Source: Prolixibacteraceae bacterium (GTDB taxonomy: Bacteria > Bacteroidota > Bacteroidia > Bacteroidales > Prolixibacteraceae). From it: a stretch of DNA of 12,762 bases. Below the pieces are notes generated by a model. That model had not been told where the DNA came from. It was given only the letters and a program-made list of their open reading frames with translations, and made no database searches. The DNA is taken from assembly GCA_016788685.1 (NCBI GenBank), contig JAEUSS010000287.1, positions 1 through 12,762 on the forward strand. The letters run 5' to 3'. The position numbers and the translations under genes were made by a program. Shown one piece after another: positions 1 through 7,795 of this stretch; position 1 is the stretch's first letter; every line of letters begins with the position of its first letter.

Positions 1-994
1 TGCAGGAACCGGACTTTCTTTGATGGAAGTTTCGCACCGCAGCAAAGAATTTGTTGCTGTAAACAACGAAGCACAGCAACTTTTCAAAGATTTGCTCGAT
101 ATTCCGGCAGGCTACCATGTACTCTTTTTAGGCGGTGGTGCCAGCTCCCAATTCATGATGGTTCCTTACAATATGCTCGAGAAAAAAGCAGCATATTTAA
201 ACACCGGAACCTGGGCCGACAAAGCAATGAAAGAAGCCAAGTTTTTTGGTGAAGTTGTTGAAGTAGCTTCTTCAAAAGCAAGTACCTACAACCACATACC
301 CAAAGGATACACCGTTCCGGAAGATGCCGATTATTTCCATATCACATCGAACAACACCATTTACGGAACACAAATTCGCGAAGATATCGACTGCAAAGTG
401 CCCCTGATTGCCGACATGTCGTCGGATATTTTCAGCCGTCCGCTTGATGTTTCGAAATATGCCATTATTTATGGCGGGGCTCAGAAGAACCTTGCTCCTG
501 CCGGGGTTACTTTCGTCATTGTAAAAGAAGATGCATTGGGTAAAGTAACCCGCAAAATTCCGACGATGCTGAACTACAAAACTCACATCGAGAACGAATC
601 AATGTTCAACACACCTCCGGTAGTCCCGATTTTCGCCGCACTTCAAACCCTGAAATGGCTGAAAGAAATGGGCGGCGTTAAAGTGATGGAAAAAGTGAAC
701 ATCGAAAAAGCGGCTATCCTTTACGACGAAATCGATCGCAACAAACTATTCAAAGCCAACATTCCGGATGTAAACGATCGTTCGCTCATGAATATTTGTT
801 TTGTGATGAATGACGAATACAAAGAATGGGAACCCGAATTCCTCGCTTATGCCAAATCTCTCGGAATGCTTGGACTGGAAGGGCACCGTTCTGTTGGCGG
901 ATACCGGGCCTCAACTTACAACGCACTTCCGAAAGAGAGTGTCATTGCTCTGGTCGAGGCGATGAAAGCGTTTGAACAAATGAAGCTTAAATAA
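1..994 (+). CDS. serC: Phosphoserine aminotransferase SerC (5' end outside window)
   Basis: PLP-dependent, cytosolic aminotransferase that converts 3-phosphohydroxypyruvate and glutamate to O-phosphoserine and 2-oxoglutarate, the second step of the phosphorylated serine pathway; family members often also serve pyridoxal phosphate synthesis. The reading frame is open from base 2, beginning [17 protein letters not shown], which matches the family about 30 residues in from the N-terminus. The gene is therefore cut by the window edge, and neither TTG 20 nor ATG 23 is the true start. About 330 of roughly 360 residues are visible. The PLP-binding lysine is in [11 protein letters not shown] (AAG at 485-487). 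Other family signatures are [10 protein letters not shown], the [11 protein letters not shown] stretch before the lysine, [10 protein letters not shown] and the C-terminal [11 protein letters not shown]. Sequence is very close to Bacteroidales SerC as I remember it. Followed by a hairpin terminator and then serA. Confidence 0.97.
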   Translation, partial: AGTGLSLMEVSHRSKEFVAVNNEAQQLFKDLLDIPAGYHVLFLGGGASSQFMMVPYNMLEKKAAYLNTGTWADKAMKEAKFFGEVVEVASSKASTYNHIPKGYTVPEDADYFHITSNNTIYGTQIREDIDCKVPLIADMSSDIFSRPLDVSKYAIIYGGAQKNLAPAGVTFVIVKEDALGKVTRKIPTMLNYKTHIENESMFNTPPVVPIFAALQTLKWLKEMGGVKVMEKVNIEKAAILYDEIDRNKLFKANIPDVNDRSLMNICFVMNDEYKEWEPEFLAYAKSLGMLGLEGHRSVGGYRASTYNALPKESVIALVEAMKAFEQMKLK

Positions 995-1001
995 ATCAGA
1001 G

Positions 1002-1036
1002 AGAAAAGCAGAATGGGGGTTCTGCTTTTCTTTTTA
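1002..1036 (+). terminator. Intrinsic terminator inside the serC-serA gap
   Basis: A perfect 12-bp stem (1002-1013 with 1020-1031, core AGAAAAGCAGAA) closes a six-base loop TGGGGG and runs into a T-rich tail at 1031-1036. Only 15 bases separate the tail from the serA start, and I find no promoter element there. It may therefore act as a partial terminator that lowers serA and downstream expression relative to serC. The stem is A/T-rich, with few G-C pairs, so read-through is plausible. Confidence 0.75.
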
Positions 1037-1051
1037 TAAAAAACCAAATCT

Positions 1052-1972
1052 ATGAAAAGGGTATTAATAGCTACTGAAAAACCGTTTGCTCCGGTCGCGG
1101 TAAAACAAATAACCGGAATTCTTACTGATGCAGGCTATGACGTGAGAATGCTTGAAAAATATACGGCAAAGGCCGAACTTCTGGAGGCTGTAAAAGATGT
1201 TCACGCCATCATCATCCGAAGCGATGAAATCGACCGTGAAGTTATTGCCGCAGCCCAGACTCTCGAAATTGTGGTTCGTGCAGGTGCCGGCTACGACAAT
1301 GTGGAGCTACCGGCAGCCTCGGAAAAAAACGTCTGTGTGATGAATACGCCCGGACAAAATGCCAATGCGGTTGCCGAACTGGCCATTGGATTAGCACTGT
1401 ATGGCATTCGCGAATTTTTCTCCGGAAAATCAGGCGGTGAACTTCGCGGAAGAACAATCGGATTGCACGGATATGGCTATGTAGCCCGCAATGTTAAGCG
1501 TATTGCAGAAGCATTCGGGATGCGCGTCCTGGTATACACCAGGTACAGCAAGGCACAGGCAGTCGCCGAAGGTCTGGAACTGGCACATTCGCTTGAAGAA
1601 TTGTATGCCGCTTCTGACATTATTTCCATCCACGTACCGGCCCGCGGCGAACACATCAAATCGGTAAGCTATGATGTCATGAAGTTCCTGAAAAATGGTT
1701 CCATCATCGTAAACACCGCCCGCAAGGAAGTCATCAACGAAGAAGATCTGCTCCGGATCATGACCGGAAACCCAACCATCAAGTACTTATCCGACATTGA
1801 ACCCGAACAAAAGACGACCTTTCAGGAGCAATTTAAGGGAAGATTTTACTGTACACCCAAGAAACTTGGTGCCCAGACCGACGAAGCCAATACGAATGCC
1901 GGCGTTGCCGCAGCCGAACAAATTGTGAACTTCTTCGAAAAAGGCGACCAAACCTTCAGGGTAAACGTCTAA
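1052..1972 (+). CDS. serA: D-3-phosphoglycerate dehydrogenase SerA, short form without ACT domain
   Basis: NAD-dependent oxidation of 3-phosphoglycerate to 3-phosphohydroxypyruvate, the committed step of serine synthesis, supplying SerC upstream. The protein is 306 residues with a split substrate domain (about 1-100 and 280-306) around a Rossmann NAD domain (about 105-275). Visible motifs are RAGAGYDNVE (76-85), NTPGQNANAVAE (98-109), the nucleotide loop GLHGYGYVA (137-145, with Ala where the last Gly of GxGxxG is usual) and NTARKEV (221-227, catalytic Arg224). The usual TPHIG catalytic histidine is replaced: the segment reads TPKKLGAQT (268-276), with Lys270 in the His position. The acidic partner is uncertain (Glu250 or Glu252). 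The protein stops right after the catalytic core, so there is no serine-binding ACT domain and feedback inhibition of the usual kind is not expected. Sequence pattern matches Bacteroides SerA as I recall it. ATG 1052 follows an A-rich leader without Shine-Dalgarno. Confidence 0.93.
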   Translation: MKRVLIATEKPFAPVAVKQITGILTDAGYDVRMLEKYTAKAELLEAVKDVHAIIIRSDEIDREVIAAAQTLEIVVRAGAGYDNVELPAASEKNVCVMNTPGQNANAVAELAIGLALYGIREFFSGKSGGELRGRTIGLHGYGYVARNVKRIAEAFGMRVLVYTRYSKAQAVAEGLELAHSLEELYAASDIISIHVPARGEHIKSVSYDVMKFLKNGSIIVNTARKEVINEEDLLRIMTGNPTIKYLSDIEPEQKTTFQEQFKGRFYCTPKKLGAQTDEANTNAGVAAAEQIVNFFEKGDQTFRVNV

Positions 1973-1993
1973 TTTTTTTGACCAGAAATACGG

Positions 1994-2566
1994 ATGATAA
2001 ATAAGTGGATCGATGACCAGCTTTTTTCCGGGATGGACTACTCCGGACAGAAGCTGGCACAAACAGAGTTTAACAATTGTACATTTCAGAACTGTAATTT
2101 CACAAATGCAGATTTATCGGAGAGCGATTTTGAGAAATGTCGGTTTGAAAATTGTAATTTCGCGCTGGCAAAAGTTACAGGTTCGGGAATGAAGAATGTT
2201 CATTTTTCGGGGTGCAAACTCGTTGGACTGAACTTCGATTCGTGCTCCAACTTTCTGTTCTCGGTAAATTTTCAGAAATGCGCGCTCGACTATTCCGCGT
2301 TTACAGCAAAAAAGATGAAGGCAACAAAATTTCTTCATTGCTCGCTGAAAGAGGTTGATTTTTCGCAAACCGACCTGTCAGGCGTCATTTTTCAGAACTG
2401 CGATTTGTCGAAAGCTGTTTTTTACCAAACAAACCTTGAAAAAGCTGATTTCCGGACAGCTGAAAACTATTTGATAGATCCGGAGAAAAACAAACTTAAA
2501 AAAGCGAAATTCTCGTTTTCGGGAATTTCAGGCTTGCTCGAAAAATACAACATCGAAATCGAGTAA
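1994..2566 (+). CDS. Pentapeptide-repeat protein
   Basis: A 190-residue protein built almost wholly of pentapeptide repeats, which fold as a right-handed four-sided beta-helix. The repeats run from about residue 22 to 156 in runs such as FQNCNFTNADLSESDF, with Phe or Leu at the central inward position. Nine cysteines (29, 34, 49, 54, 74, 84, 96, 116, 136) mostly occur two residues before the central Phe/Leu, in steps of 5, 10 or 20, so they should stack in a column inside the helix. The C-terminal 30 residues (about 160-190, DPEKNKLKKAKF then SGLLEKY) leave the repeat and may cap or dimerise it. No signal peptide, so cytosolic. Size and build recall the Qnr/McbG gyrase-protecting group, but repeat proteins look alike and no such role is shown. 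It lies 21 bases after serA with no terminator between, so it is probably co-transcribed. Confidence 0.9.
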   Translation: MINKWIDDQLFSGMDYSGQKLAQTEFNNCTFQNCNFTNADLSESDFEKCRFENCNFALAKVTGSGMKNVHFSGCKLVGLNFDSCSNFLFSVNFQKCALDYSAFTAKKMKATKFLHCSLKEVDFSQTDLSGVIFQNCDLSKAVFYQTNLEKADFRTAENYLIDPEKNKLKKAKFSFSGISGLLEKYNIEIE

Positions 2567-2596
2567 AGCAATCAGTTGAATATTAAAGTGGAAGGA

Positions 2597-2836
2597 ATGA
2601 ACCTAAAATTCAAGATCGTATTTTTCAATTTCATGATCTTCTTGATCATTTTTGATATCATTTATTTATTTGTCTGGATACTGTCGATACACATGAATCC
2701 GGCCAAAGCAGTCATTGCGGCCGGAATTGCAGCTGTTTTCACTCCCTGGGCCCGGCCATCAAATCTCCAGTCAGGGCGCAAAGTGGTCATCCGGAGTTAT
2801 GCTTACCTTTTATACAACAAATACCTTAAAAAGTAA
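2597..2836 (+). CDS. Small two-helix membrane protein, unknown function
   Basis: From ATG 2597 the product is 79 residues (MNLKFKIVFFNF...). I chose this ATG because GGAAGGA lies just upstream, one of the few Shine-Dalgarno-like sequences in the window; an upstream TTG at 2576 would add seven unlikely residues. Residues about 6-31 form a very hydrophobic helix, and a second weaker hydrophobic stretch spans about 37-51 (AVIAAGIAAVFTPWA). A basic tail follows (residues 52-79: RPSNLQ, GRKVV, then LLYNKYLKK). The likely topology is a hairpin in the inner membrane with the basic tail in the cytoplasm. I recall similar short proteins in other Bacteroidota but know no function. It lies 30 bases after the pentapeptide gene and 24 before the DUF1015 gene, in the serine operon. 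Confidence 0.75.
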   Translation: MNLKFKIVFFNFMIFLIIFDIIYLFVWILSIHMNPAKAVIAAGIAAVFTPWARPSNLQSGRKVVIRSYAYLLYNKYLKK

Positions 2837-2860
2837 AACAAATCAATTAAATACAGATTT

Positions 2861-4111
2861 ATGGCTATCATAAAACCATTCAAAGGACTTCGTCCGCCAA
2901 AGGCTATTGCCAGCGACCTGGCCTGTTTACCTTATGATGTAATGAACAGCGCAGAAGCTGCTCAAATGGCCGAAGGGAAAGCATGTTCACTGCTCCACAT
3001 CACCCGTGCCGAAATTGACTGCCCCGAAGGAACCGACATTCATTCGGAAACCGTTTACCTGAAGTCGGTTGAAAATTTCAATGATTTTCAGCAAAAAGGC
3101 TGGCTCGGACAAGACGAAGATGCCAAATACTACATTTATGCACAAACCATGGACGGCCGCACACAATACGGAATCGTGGGCGCAGCTTCGTGCGAGGATT
3201 ATAACCAGGGCGTCATCAAAAAACACGAACTGACCCGTCCGGACAAGGAAGAAGACCGCATGATCCTGACCCGATACCTGAATGCCAACATCGAACCTGT
3301 GTTCTTCTCGTATTGTGCCGTTCCTGAGATTGATGCCATCGTTGATTCGATTGTGAAGAACCAGGAAGCTGACTATGATTTTGTTGCCGAAGACGGATTT
3401 GGTCACCACTTCTGGACCATCAACGATGCTGCCACCAACCAGAAGATTGAAGAACTGTTTGCAACCAAAGTCCCGGCCACTTATGTCGCCGACGGCCACC
3501 ACCGCACCGCCGCCGCTGCCCGCATCGGACTGGAAAAGAAAAGCCAGAATCCGAATCATACTGGCGATGAAGAATACAACTTTTTCATGGCTGTTCATTT
3601 CCCCGATAATCAGTTACAGATTATCGATTACAACCGCACCGTAAAAGACTTAAATGGATTGAGCGAAACCGAACTTTTGGACAAATTAGCTCAGAACTTT
3701 GATGTTGAAAAGGCCGGAACCGAAATTTATAAACCTGCCAGGCTGCACGAATTCGGCATGTACCTCTCCGGAAACTGGTATAAACTGAATGCCAAACCCG
3801 GAACATTCAACGACAACGACCCGATTGGCGTACTCGATGTTACAATTTTATCTAACCTGGTACTCGATCAGATTTTGGGAATTGCCGATTTGCGCACCTC
3901 AACCCGCATCGACTTTGTGGGCGGAATCCGCGGCTTGGGCGAACTCAAAAAACGTGTCGACAGCGGCGAAATGAAAGCAGCTTTTGCACTGTACCCGGTT
4001 TCGATGCAGCAACTCATCAACATTGCCGATTCAGGAAACATTATGCCGCCAAAAACCACCTGGTTCGAACCAAAACTTCGTTCAGGATTGGTGATTCATA
4101 AACTGGATTAA
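2861..4111 (+). CDS. DUF1015 family protein, serine-operon member
   Basis: A cytosolic 416-residue protein of the DUF1015 family, whose function is not established to my knowledge. Family landmarks are PFKGLRPPK (6-14), CLPYDVM (22-28), KKHELTRPDKEEDR (120-133), VADGHHRTAAAARIG (209-223), YNRTVKDL (257-264), DPIGVLDVTILSN (320-332), RIDFVGG (349-355) and MPPKTTWFEPKLRSGL (395-410). The most telling is DGHHRTAAA: it resembles the GxHR/GxxR phosphate-binding loop of the ParB/sulfiredoxin fold, which also includes the free-serine kinases SerK and SbnI. Together with strongly conserved acidic and basic residues in KKHELTRPDKEEDR, this suggests a nucleotide- or phosphate-handling enzyme. I recall DUF1015 genes next to serA/serC in many Bacteroidota and Firmicutes, so a role in serine or phosphoserine metabolism is the best inference. 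ATG 2861 follows an A/T-rich leader; length is normal and there are no frameshifts. Confidence 0.92.
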   Translation: MAIIKPFKGLRPPKAIASDLACLPYDVMNSAEAAQMAEGKACSLLHITRAEIDCPEGTDIHSETVYLKSVENFNDFQQKGWLGQDEDAKYYIYAQTMDGRTQYGIVGAASCEDYNQGVIKKHELTRPDKEEDRMILTRYLNANIEPVFFSYCAVPEIDAIVDSIVKNQEADYDFVAEDGFGHHFWTINDAATNQKIEELFATKVPATYVADGHHRTAAAARIGLEKKSQNPNHTGDEEYNFFMAVHFPDNQLQIIDYNRTVKDLNGLSETELLDKLAQNFDVEKAGTEIYKPARLHEFGMYLSGNWYKLNAKPGTFNDNDPIGVLDVTILSNLVLDQILGIADLRTSTRIDFVGGIRGLGELKKRVDSGEMKAAFALYPVSMQQLINIADSGNIMPPKTTWFEPKLRSGLVIHKLD

Positions 4112-4126
4112 TCAAGTAAAAAGTAT

Positions 4127-4169
4127 AAAAGCAAAAGTCCCGGAGAAATTCTTCGGGACTTTTGCTTTT
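4127..4169 (+). terminator. Strong intrinsic terminator ending the serine operon
   Basis: A perfect 16-bp stem (4127-4142 AAAAGCAAAAGTCCCG with 4154-4169) closes an 11-base loop that can itself pair further. The 3' arm ends in TTTT, and the A-rich 5' flank would give a U-tract in the other direction as well. It sits 15 bases after the DUF1015 stop. Confidence 0.9.
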
Positions 4170-4220
4170 AACCAGAACTTAGCCGAAAGAGATTTGTTTA
4201 ATTGTGCAAAGCAAACAAAA

Positions 4221-4598
4221 ATGAAAAATCAAACGAACCTTATTGCAGGCGCAATTTTTATGACCTTGGCAGTTTTGCTCGGCGCGTTCGGCGCGCATGC
4301 ACTGAAAAAGATTCTATCGGCTGACATGCTGGCTATTTATCAAACAGCCGTTCAGTACCAGTTTTACCATGCATTGGGTTTGCTGGCCGTTGGGATCATC
4401 GGCTTGCACTATCCGTCGAAATGGGTTCGTTTGTCCGGTATTTTTCTGACTGCCGGAATCGTCATTTTCTCCGGAAGTCTTTATGTACTCGCTCTTTCAG
4501 AAATCAAAACAATAGGTGCGATAACACCGATTGGCGGCACTGCATTTATTATCGGGTGGATTTTGCTTGCTGTTGGTATTTGGAAAGCCAAAAACTGA
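4221..4598 (+). CDS. DUF423 (YgdD-like) small membrane protein
   Basis: From ATG 4221 the product is 125 residues, the usual length for the DUF423 family. An in-frame TTG at 4194 would add nine residues of unlikely sequence. Family motifs are AVLLGAFGAHALK near the N-terminus, YQTAVQYQFYHALGLL in the middle, GSLYVLAL and ITPIGGTAFIIGWILLA near the end. The hydrophobicity pattern gives four transmembrane helices (roughly 5-27, 48-66, 73-92 and 98-120), so it is an inner-membrane protein. The family is widespread but has no firm function known to me. It stands alone after the operon terminator. Its stop is only 8 bases from the end of the convergent response-regulator gene, leaving no room for a terminator between them. 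Confidence 0.92.
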   Translation: MKNQTNLIAGAIFMTLAVLLGAFGAHALKKILSADMLAIYQTAVQYQFYHALGLLAVGIIGLHYPSKWVRLSGIFLTAGIVIFSGSLYVLALSEIKTIGAITPIGGTAFIIGWILLAVGIWKAKN

Positions 4599-4606
4599 CT
4601 CTCATT

Positions 4607-5380
4607 TCAGATTTCCATCAGTTTCTTTACCTGTTCGCCGTAGCCCCGACCGGATTGCAGCTTGGTTTGGCCAATATCGTCGATCCGCACAATGAAGCAA
4701 CCGTTGAAATGCCTGTTAATTTCCTTAATCCGGTTAACGCTGACCAAAAGCGAACGATGAATACGGATAAACCCGCTATCCAGCTTTTCTTCCAGGGTTT
4801 TCAGCGGCAAGTCGCAGAGATACGTTTTTCCGTCGCAAAGATGGATAGTTACGTACTTTTCGTCGGCTTCAAACCAGGCAACATCTTCAATTTTCACAAA
4901 AAGCATCCGGTCGCCCAGTTTAACCGGAATGCTGGTAATGTCTTTTTTAGGAGCCTGCTGCAAATAATTCCCGATCATTTGCAGCAGTTCCTGTTTATTG
5001 GAATTTTGCTTTAGCACATCCAGCTTTTCGATTGATTTTTGGACTCGTTCGGCTTTCACTGGCTTTACAATGTAGTCGATGCTGTTTGTTTCGAACGCTT
5101 GCAAGGCAAACTCGTCATAGGCAGTGCAAAAAACAACGACCGGCGAATGAGTGGTTTGCTGAAGCACTTCAAAGCCGGTGAGCCCGGGCATCTGAATGTC
5201 GAGAAAAACGAGGTCGGGTTTTAACCGGTCGATCAGTTCGCGACATTCCGGCCCGTTTTGCGCTTCACCAATCAGCTCAATTTTGTCGGCGTGATCTGCC
5301 AGAAGTTTTTTCAGCCGGTCACGCGCAGGTTGCTCGTCGTCGGCTATCAGGGTACGGTATTGGGAGGTTTGTACCATCAT
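4607..5380 (-). CDS. LytTR-family response regulator
   Basis: A 257-residue two-component response regulator. The receiver domain (about 8-125) has the acidic pair Asp14-Asp15 in LIADDEQPAR, the phospho-acceptor Asp61 in LVFLDIQMPG, Thr86 in FCTAYDE and Lys107 in IVKPVKA, so it should be phosphorylatable. After a linker (about 125-148), the LytTR DNA-binding domain (about 150-255) contains PVKLGDRMLFVKIEDV, the YVTIHLCDGKTYL strands and the FIRIHRSLLVSVNRIKEI core. LytTR proteins usually bind paired short repeats near the -35 region of target promoters. It is encoded after the histidine kinase and the thioredoxin protein on the same strand, and the kinase is of the class that normally partners LytTR regulators, so it is the probable cognate. 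Two adjacent ATGs (5380 and 5377) could both start it. The gap to the upstream gene is 114 bases, so separate initiation is possible. Confidence 0.95.
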   Translation of the reverse strand: MMVQTSQYRTLIADDEQPARDRLKKLLADHADKIELIGEAQNGPECRELIDRLKPDLVFLDIQMPGLTGFEVLQQTTHSPVVVFCTAYDEFALQAFETNSIDYIVKPVKAERVQKSIEKLDVLKQNSNKQELLQMIGNYLQQAPKKDITSIPVKLGDRMLFVKIEDVAWFEADEKYVTIHLCDGKTYLCDLPLKTLEEKLDSGFIRIHRSLLVSVNRIKEINRHFNGCFIVRIDDIGQTKLQSGRGYGEQVKKLMEI

Positions 5381-5494
5381 CGTTCAGATTATTCTGGTCA
5401 TGCAAAATATTCAAATTGACTATCCGTGTTTCATAAAAAAATCATCTGACTTTATTCCCCCAAAAGCTCTAGCTTTAACGAAAGGCTGCTGGAA

Positions 5495-7684
5495 TTACTT
5501 ATCTGATAAAATCCCGTTAAGCTCAGATTCAAAATTATGCATCTCAAAGTTGTTGCTTAAAACATTTCCTTGCCGGTCGATAACGATATAGCGTGGAATT
5601 CCATTGAATTTGAATAGCTGGCGCAAATAATTATAATCGTCCACCGGAAGCCTGTAAATATTTTTCAATCCTTGCTCCTTTACAAATTTATTATAGGCCG
5701 TTATTGGCGAACTACGTTCATCTGTAATAAAAATGAAAGCAAAATCCTTATTATCCTTGTATTTCTCTCGGATCGGTTTCATTCGTTCAATTTCGCCAAC
5801 ACAGGGGCCGCAGGTAGTAGCCCAAAAATCGACAAACAAGACTTTCCCCTTAAACGGATCAACAATTTTCCTGAAAATATCGGTTGCAATACCTTGGGGA
5901 AGTTTGTATGCCGCAGCTTTTTCCTCGGGGAATGATTTCGCATATAACAAGTTACCTGTTTCAAGCAAATACGGATTGGTTATTCCCTTTTGAAGAAAGT
6001 CCCATATTCCTTTGGCTAGTTCACGGGATGATTCTTCAAACATAAATTTAAGTGATCTGACTTTTGCAATTTCATAAATCAGGCTGGGTTCGAGTCCCAG
6101 GTCCGATCGCAAGACGGAATCCTTTACCCGCCAACGCTCTTGATAATACCTGGCGAACCATGCTTTATTTAAAGGTTTAACGTACTTTTCTGCATAAGCC
6201 AGTGAGTGATCTTTGTTTCTTTCATAAAAATCTTTGATCTGATCTTTTTTACTTTCTGCCATCAGCATTTCTTTCTCAGTTCTTTCTTCCTTTTGGAGCA
6301 GCACGATAAGCTCCTTATCCTCTTCAGTAATGTTCTTATTTTCCTCCAGCAGATAAGTGAAAAAATCTTTTTCAGGCTTTGAAACGCTAGCTAATGTTCC
6401 TGCTTCCCCCTTTATCAACGGGTCACAAAATTCGAACCGGTTCACGAAAGTGCCAAAGTCTCTCAAAACCAACAGACTGTTGTCGTTGAGAGGTATTTCT
6501 TTGAGAAAATCATAATACGTTAAATCTGCCGGTATTTTTAGAATCTCGTTGGCCGTATCCTGACGAGCTTGATACTCACGATTCATTACAAAATCGAACA
6601 GGAGTGTTGCGCTTTCGAGCAAGGTACTGTTTCGAAGTATGCTTATAGCCTGAGGACTCAAAGTATTGGCTTTGACATAATTTTCAACTAATTGCTGATT
6701 GGCTTCCAATACCTTCATTTGCTCGCTTTTGAATTCCGCAGGAGTGAGCATTTTTATTTTCTTTTGGAACTCCTCATAATTGAGTTCGTCTGGGCTAAAA
6801 CCAGCCAGCTCGGTGTTTATTTTTGCCAATGGTCCCTGGTAGGTTACATTTTTGAACTTGTAACGGACATTCCTCATTCGGTCGGCATTCAGAAATTCTT
6901 CCCAATCGAGAATCATCGCCAATGTTTGCCCGGATTCCAGGTAAAAGGGAATCCAATTATCCTTCAAAAGCATCATGGAGCATTTAGGGAACTCAAAAGG
7001 CAAATCAGCCTCAAAACGGCCGTCAGGATAAATTTGAACAACGGCCGGATAATCTTCTCCGGTCAGTTCATTTCTCATGTAAACGAGGCCTGTGGAAAAC
7101 CCCAAACGTGTATCGTACCCTTTGATATACCCGATCAGCCGTCCGCTTCCTTTGCCAAAAAACTTTGGGGAATTCAAATCAACGGGGACTTTTGACTTCA
7201 CCCTGCCCAACTCCTGATTCAACCATTTAGATACTTGAGCAGGCACTGCAGAACTGCCTCGCACACCAGCTTTGCTTGCGTCAAGCGATAGCCCATAAAC
7301 CGATTTTCCGAAATCAATTTTTCTAACCAACTCGTCCAATGCGGGATAGATTAAAACAATTGTACTATCGCCGGAGCTTGGCATCGTAATACGTTTACCC
7401 AACTCGCCACCCTCGATTCCTTTGATTTGATACGTTTTTCCGGTTTCAGAATCACTGATGGCATCATCATTGGAAAATGACACCCACCAACCAGGGACAA
7501 AGGTAATCTGGACAGTCAACCGGGTTTCTGTATCACTCTGTTCAATTTTAGTGATATTGAAGATGCCGCTACTTTTTACTTCATACGAAGGATTAACAAT
7601 TACTCGTGGTTTTACCGAACCTGCCTGCGAATAACCAATAAGCGATAATAACAACACAAAGGCTGAAAAAAATATTCGTTTCAT
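5495..7684 (-). CDS. Secreted TlpA-type thioredoxin-domain protein
   Basis: A 729-residue exported protein. Residues 1-19 form a signal peptide (MKRIFFSAFVLLLSLIGYS, cleaved near Gln20-Ala21). No lipobox cysteine is present, so it is probably soluble in the periplasm. Residues about 38-130 are a beta-rich domain seen before TlpA modules in many Bacteroidota proteins. A second beta-rich region (about 178-260, GRLIGYIKGY then YPDGRFEADLPF) follows. About 270-600 is a long charged helical linker. The C-terminal thioredoxin/TlpA domain (about 595-729) carries FVDFWATTCGPC with redox cysteines 625 and 628 (5801-5812) and cis-proline Pro697 in NGIPRYIVIDRQG. Thr replaces the Trp usual just before the first cysteine of WCxPC. 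The expected role is disulfide reduction or exchange in the periplasm; the substrate is unknown. It lies between the histidine kinase and the response regulator on the same strand, which suggests a role in that signalling pathway. The 111-base gap upstream holds only a weak TATATTTA -7-like sequence. Confidence 0.92.
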   Translation of the reverse strand: MKRIFFSAFVLLLSLIGYSQAGSVKPRVIVNPSYEVKSSGIFNITKIEQSDTETRLTVQITFVPGWWVSFSNDDAISDSETGKTYQIKGIEGGELGKRITMPSSGDSTIVLIYPALDELVRKIDFGKSVYGLSLDASKAGVRGSSAVPAQVSKWLNQELGRVKSKVPVDLNSPKFFGKGSGRLIGYIKGYDTRLGFSTGLVYMRNELTGEDYPAVVQIYPDGRFEADLPFEFPKCSMMLLKDNWIPFYLESGQTLAMILDWEEFLNADRMRNVRYKFKNVTYQGPLAKINTELAGFSPDELNYEEFQKKIKMLTPAEFKSEQMKVLEANQQLVENYVKANTLSPQAISILRNSTLLESATLLFDFVMNREYQARQDTANEILKIPADLTYYDFLKEIPLNDNSLLVLRDFGTFVNRFEFCDPLIKGEAGTLASVSKPEKDFFTYLLEENKNITEEDKELIVLLQKEERTEKEMLMAESKKDQIKDFYERNKDHSLAYAEKYVKPLNKAWFARYYQERWRVKDSVLRSDLGLEPSLIYEIAKVRSLKFMFEESSRELAKGIWDFLQKGITNPYLLETGNLLYAKSFPEEKAAAYKLPQGIATDIFRKIVDPFKGKVLFVDFWATTCGPCVGEIERMKPIREKYKDNKDFAFIFITDERSSPITAYNKFVKEQGLKNIYRLPVDDYNYLRQLFKFNGIPRYIVIDRQGNVLSNNFEMHNFESELNGILSDK

Positions 7685-7795
7685 TAAATGTTGCTTTAGT
7701 TAGGTTGTTTATCTATTGTCTATAAGTTTTTGCTTTGATTTATAAATATAGTTCTTTCATGCCTAATAAACATAGTTTGAACAGAGATTTATTTT

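Noticed and set aside
2987..3598. A 203-codon minus-strand reading frame inside the DUF1015 gene
   Set aside because: It is a shadow of the plus-strand gene, which carries every DUF1015 family motif.
4199..4206. TAATTGTG as a -7 promoter element for the DUF423 gene
   Set aside because: It has one mismatch to TAnnTTTG and no upstream element at the right distance, so it is not strong enough to annotate.
4421..5014. A 197-codon plus-strand reading frame across the DUF423 and regulator 3' ends
   Set aside because: It is antisense to the clear LytTR regulator and out of frame with DUF423, both of which have strong family motifs.
5463..5476. Short palindrome AAAGCT-CT-AGCTTT between the thioredoxin and regulator genes
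   Set aside because: Too short and A/T-rich to stand out from chance, with no T-tract to make it a terminator and no promoter beside it.
6692..7195. A 167-codon plus-strand reading frame inside the thioredoxin gene
   Set aside because: Antisense shadow without motif, promoter or start signal.
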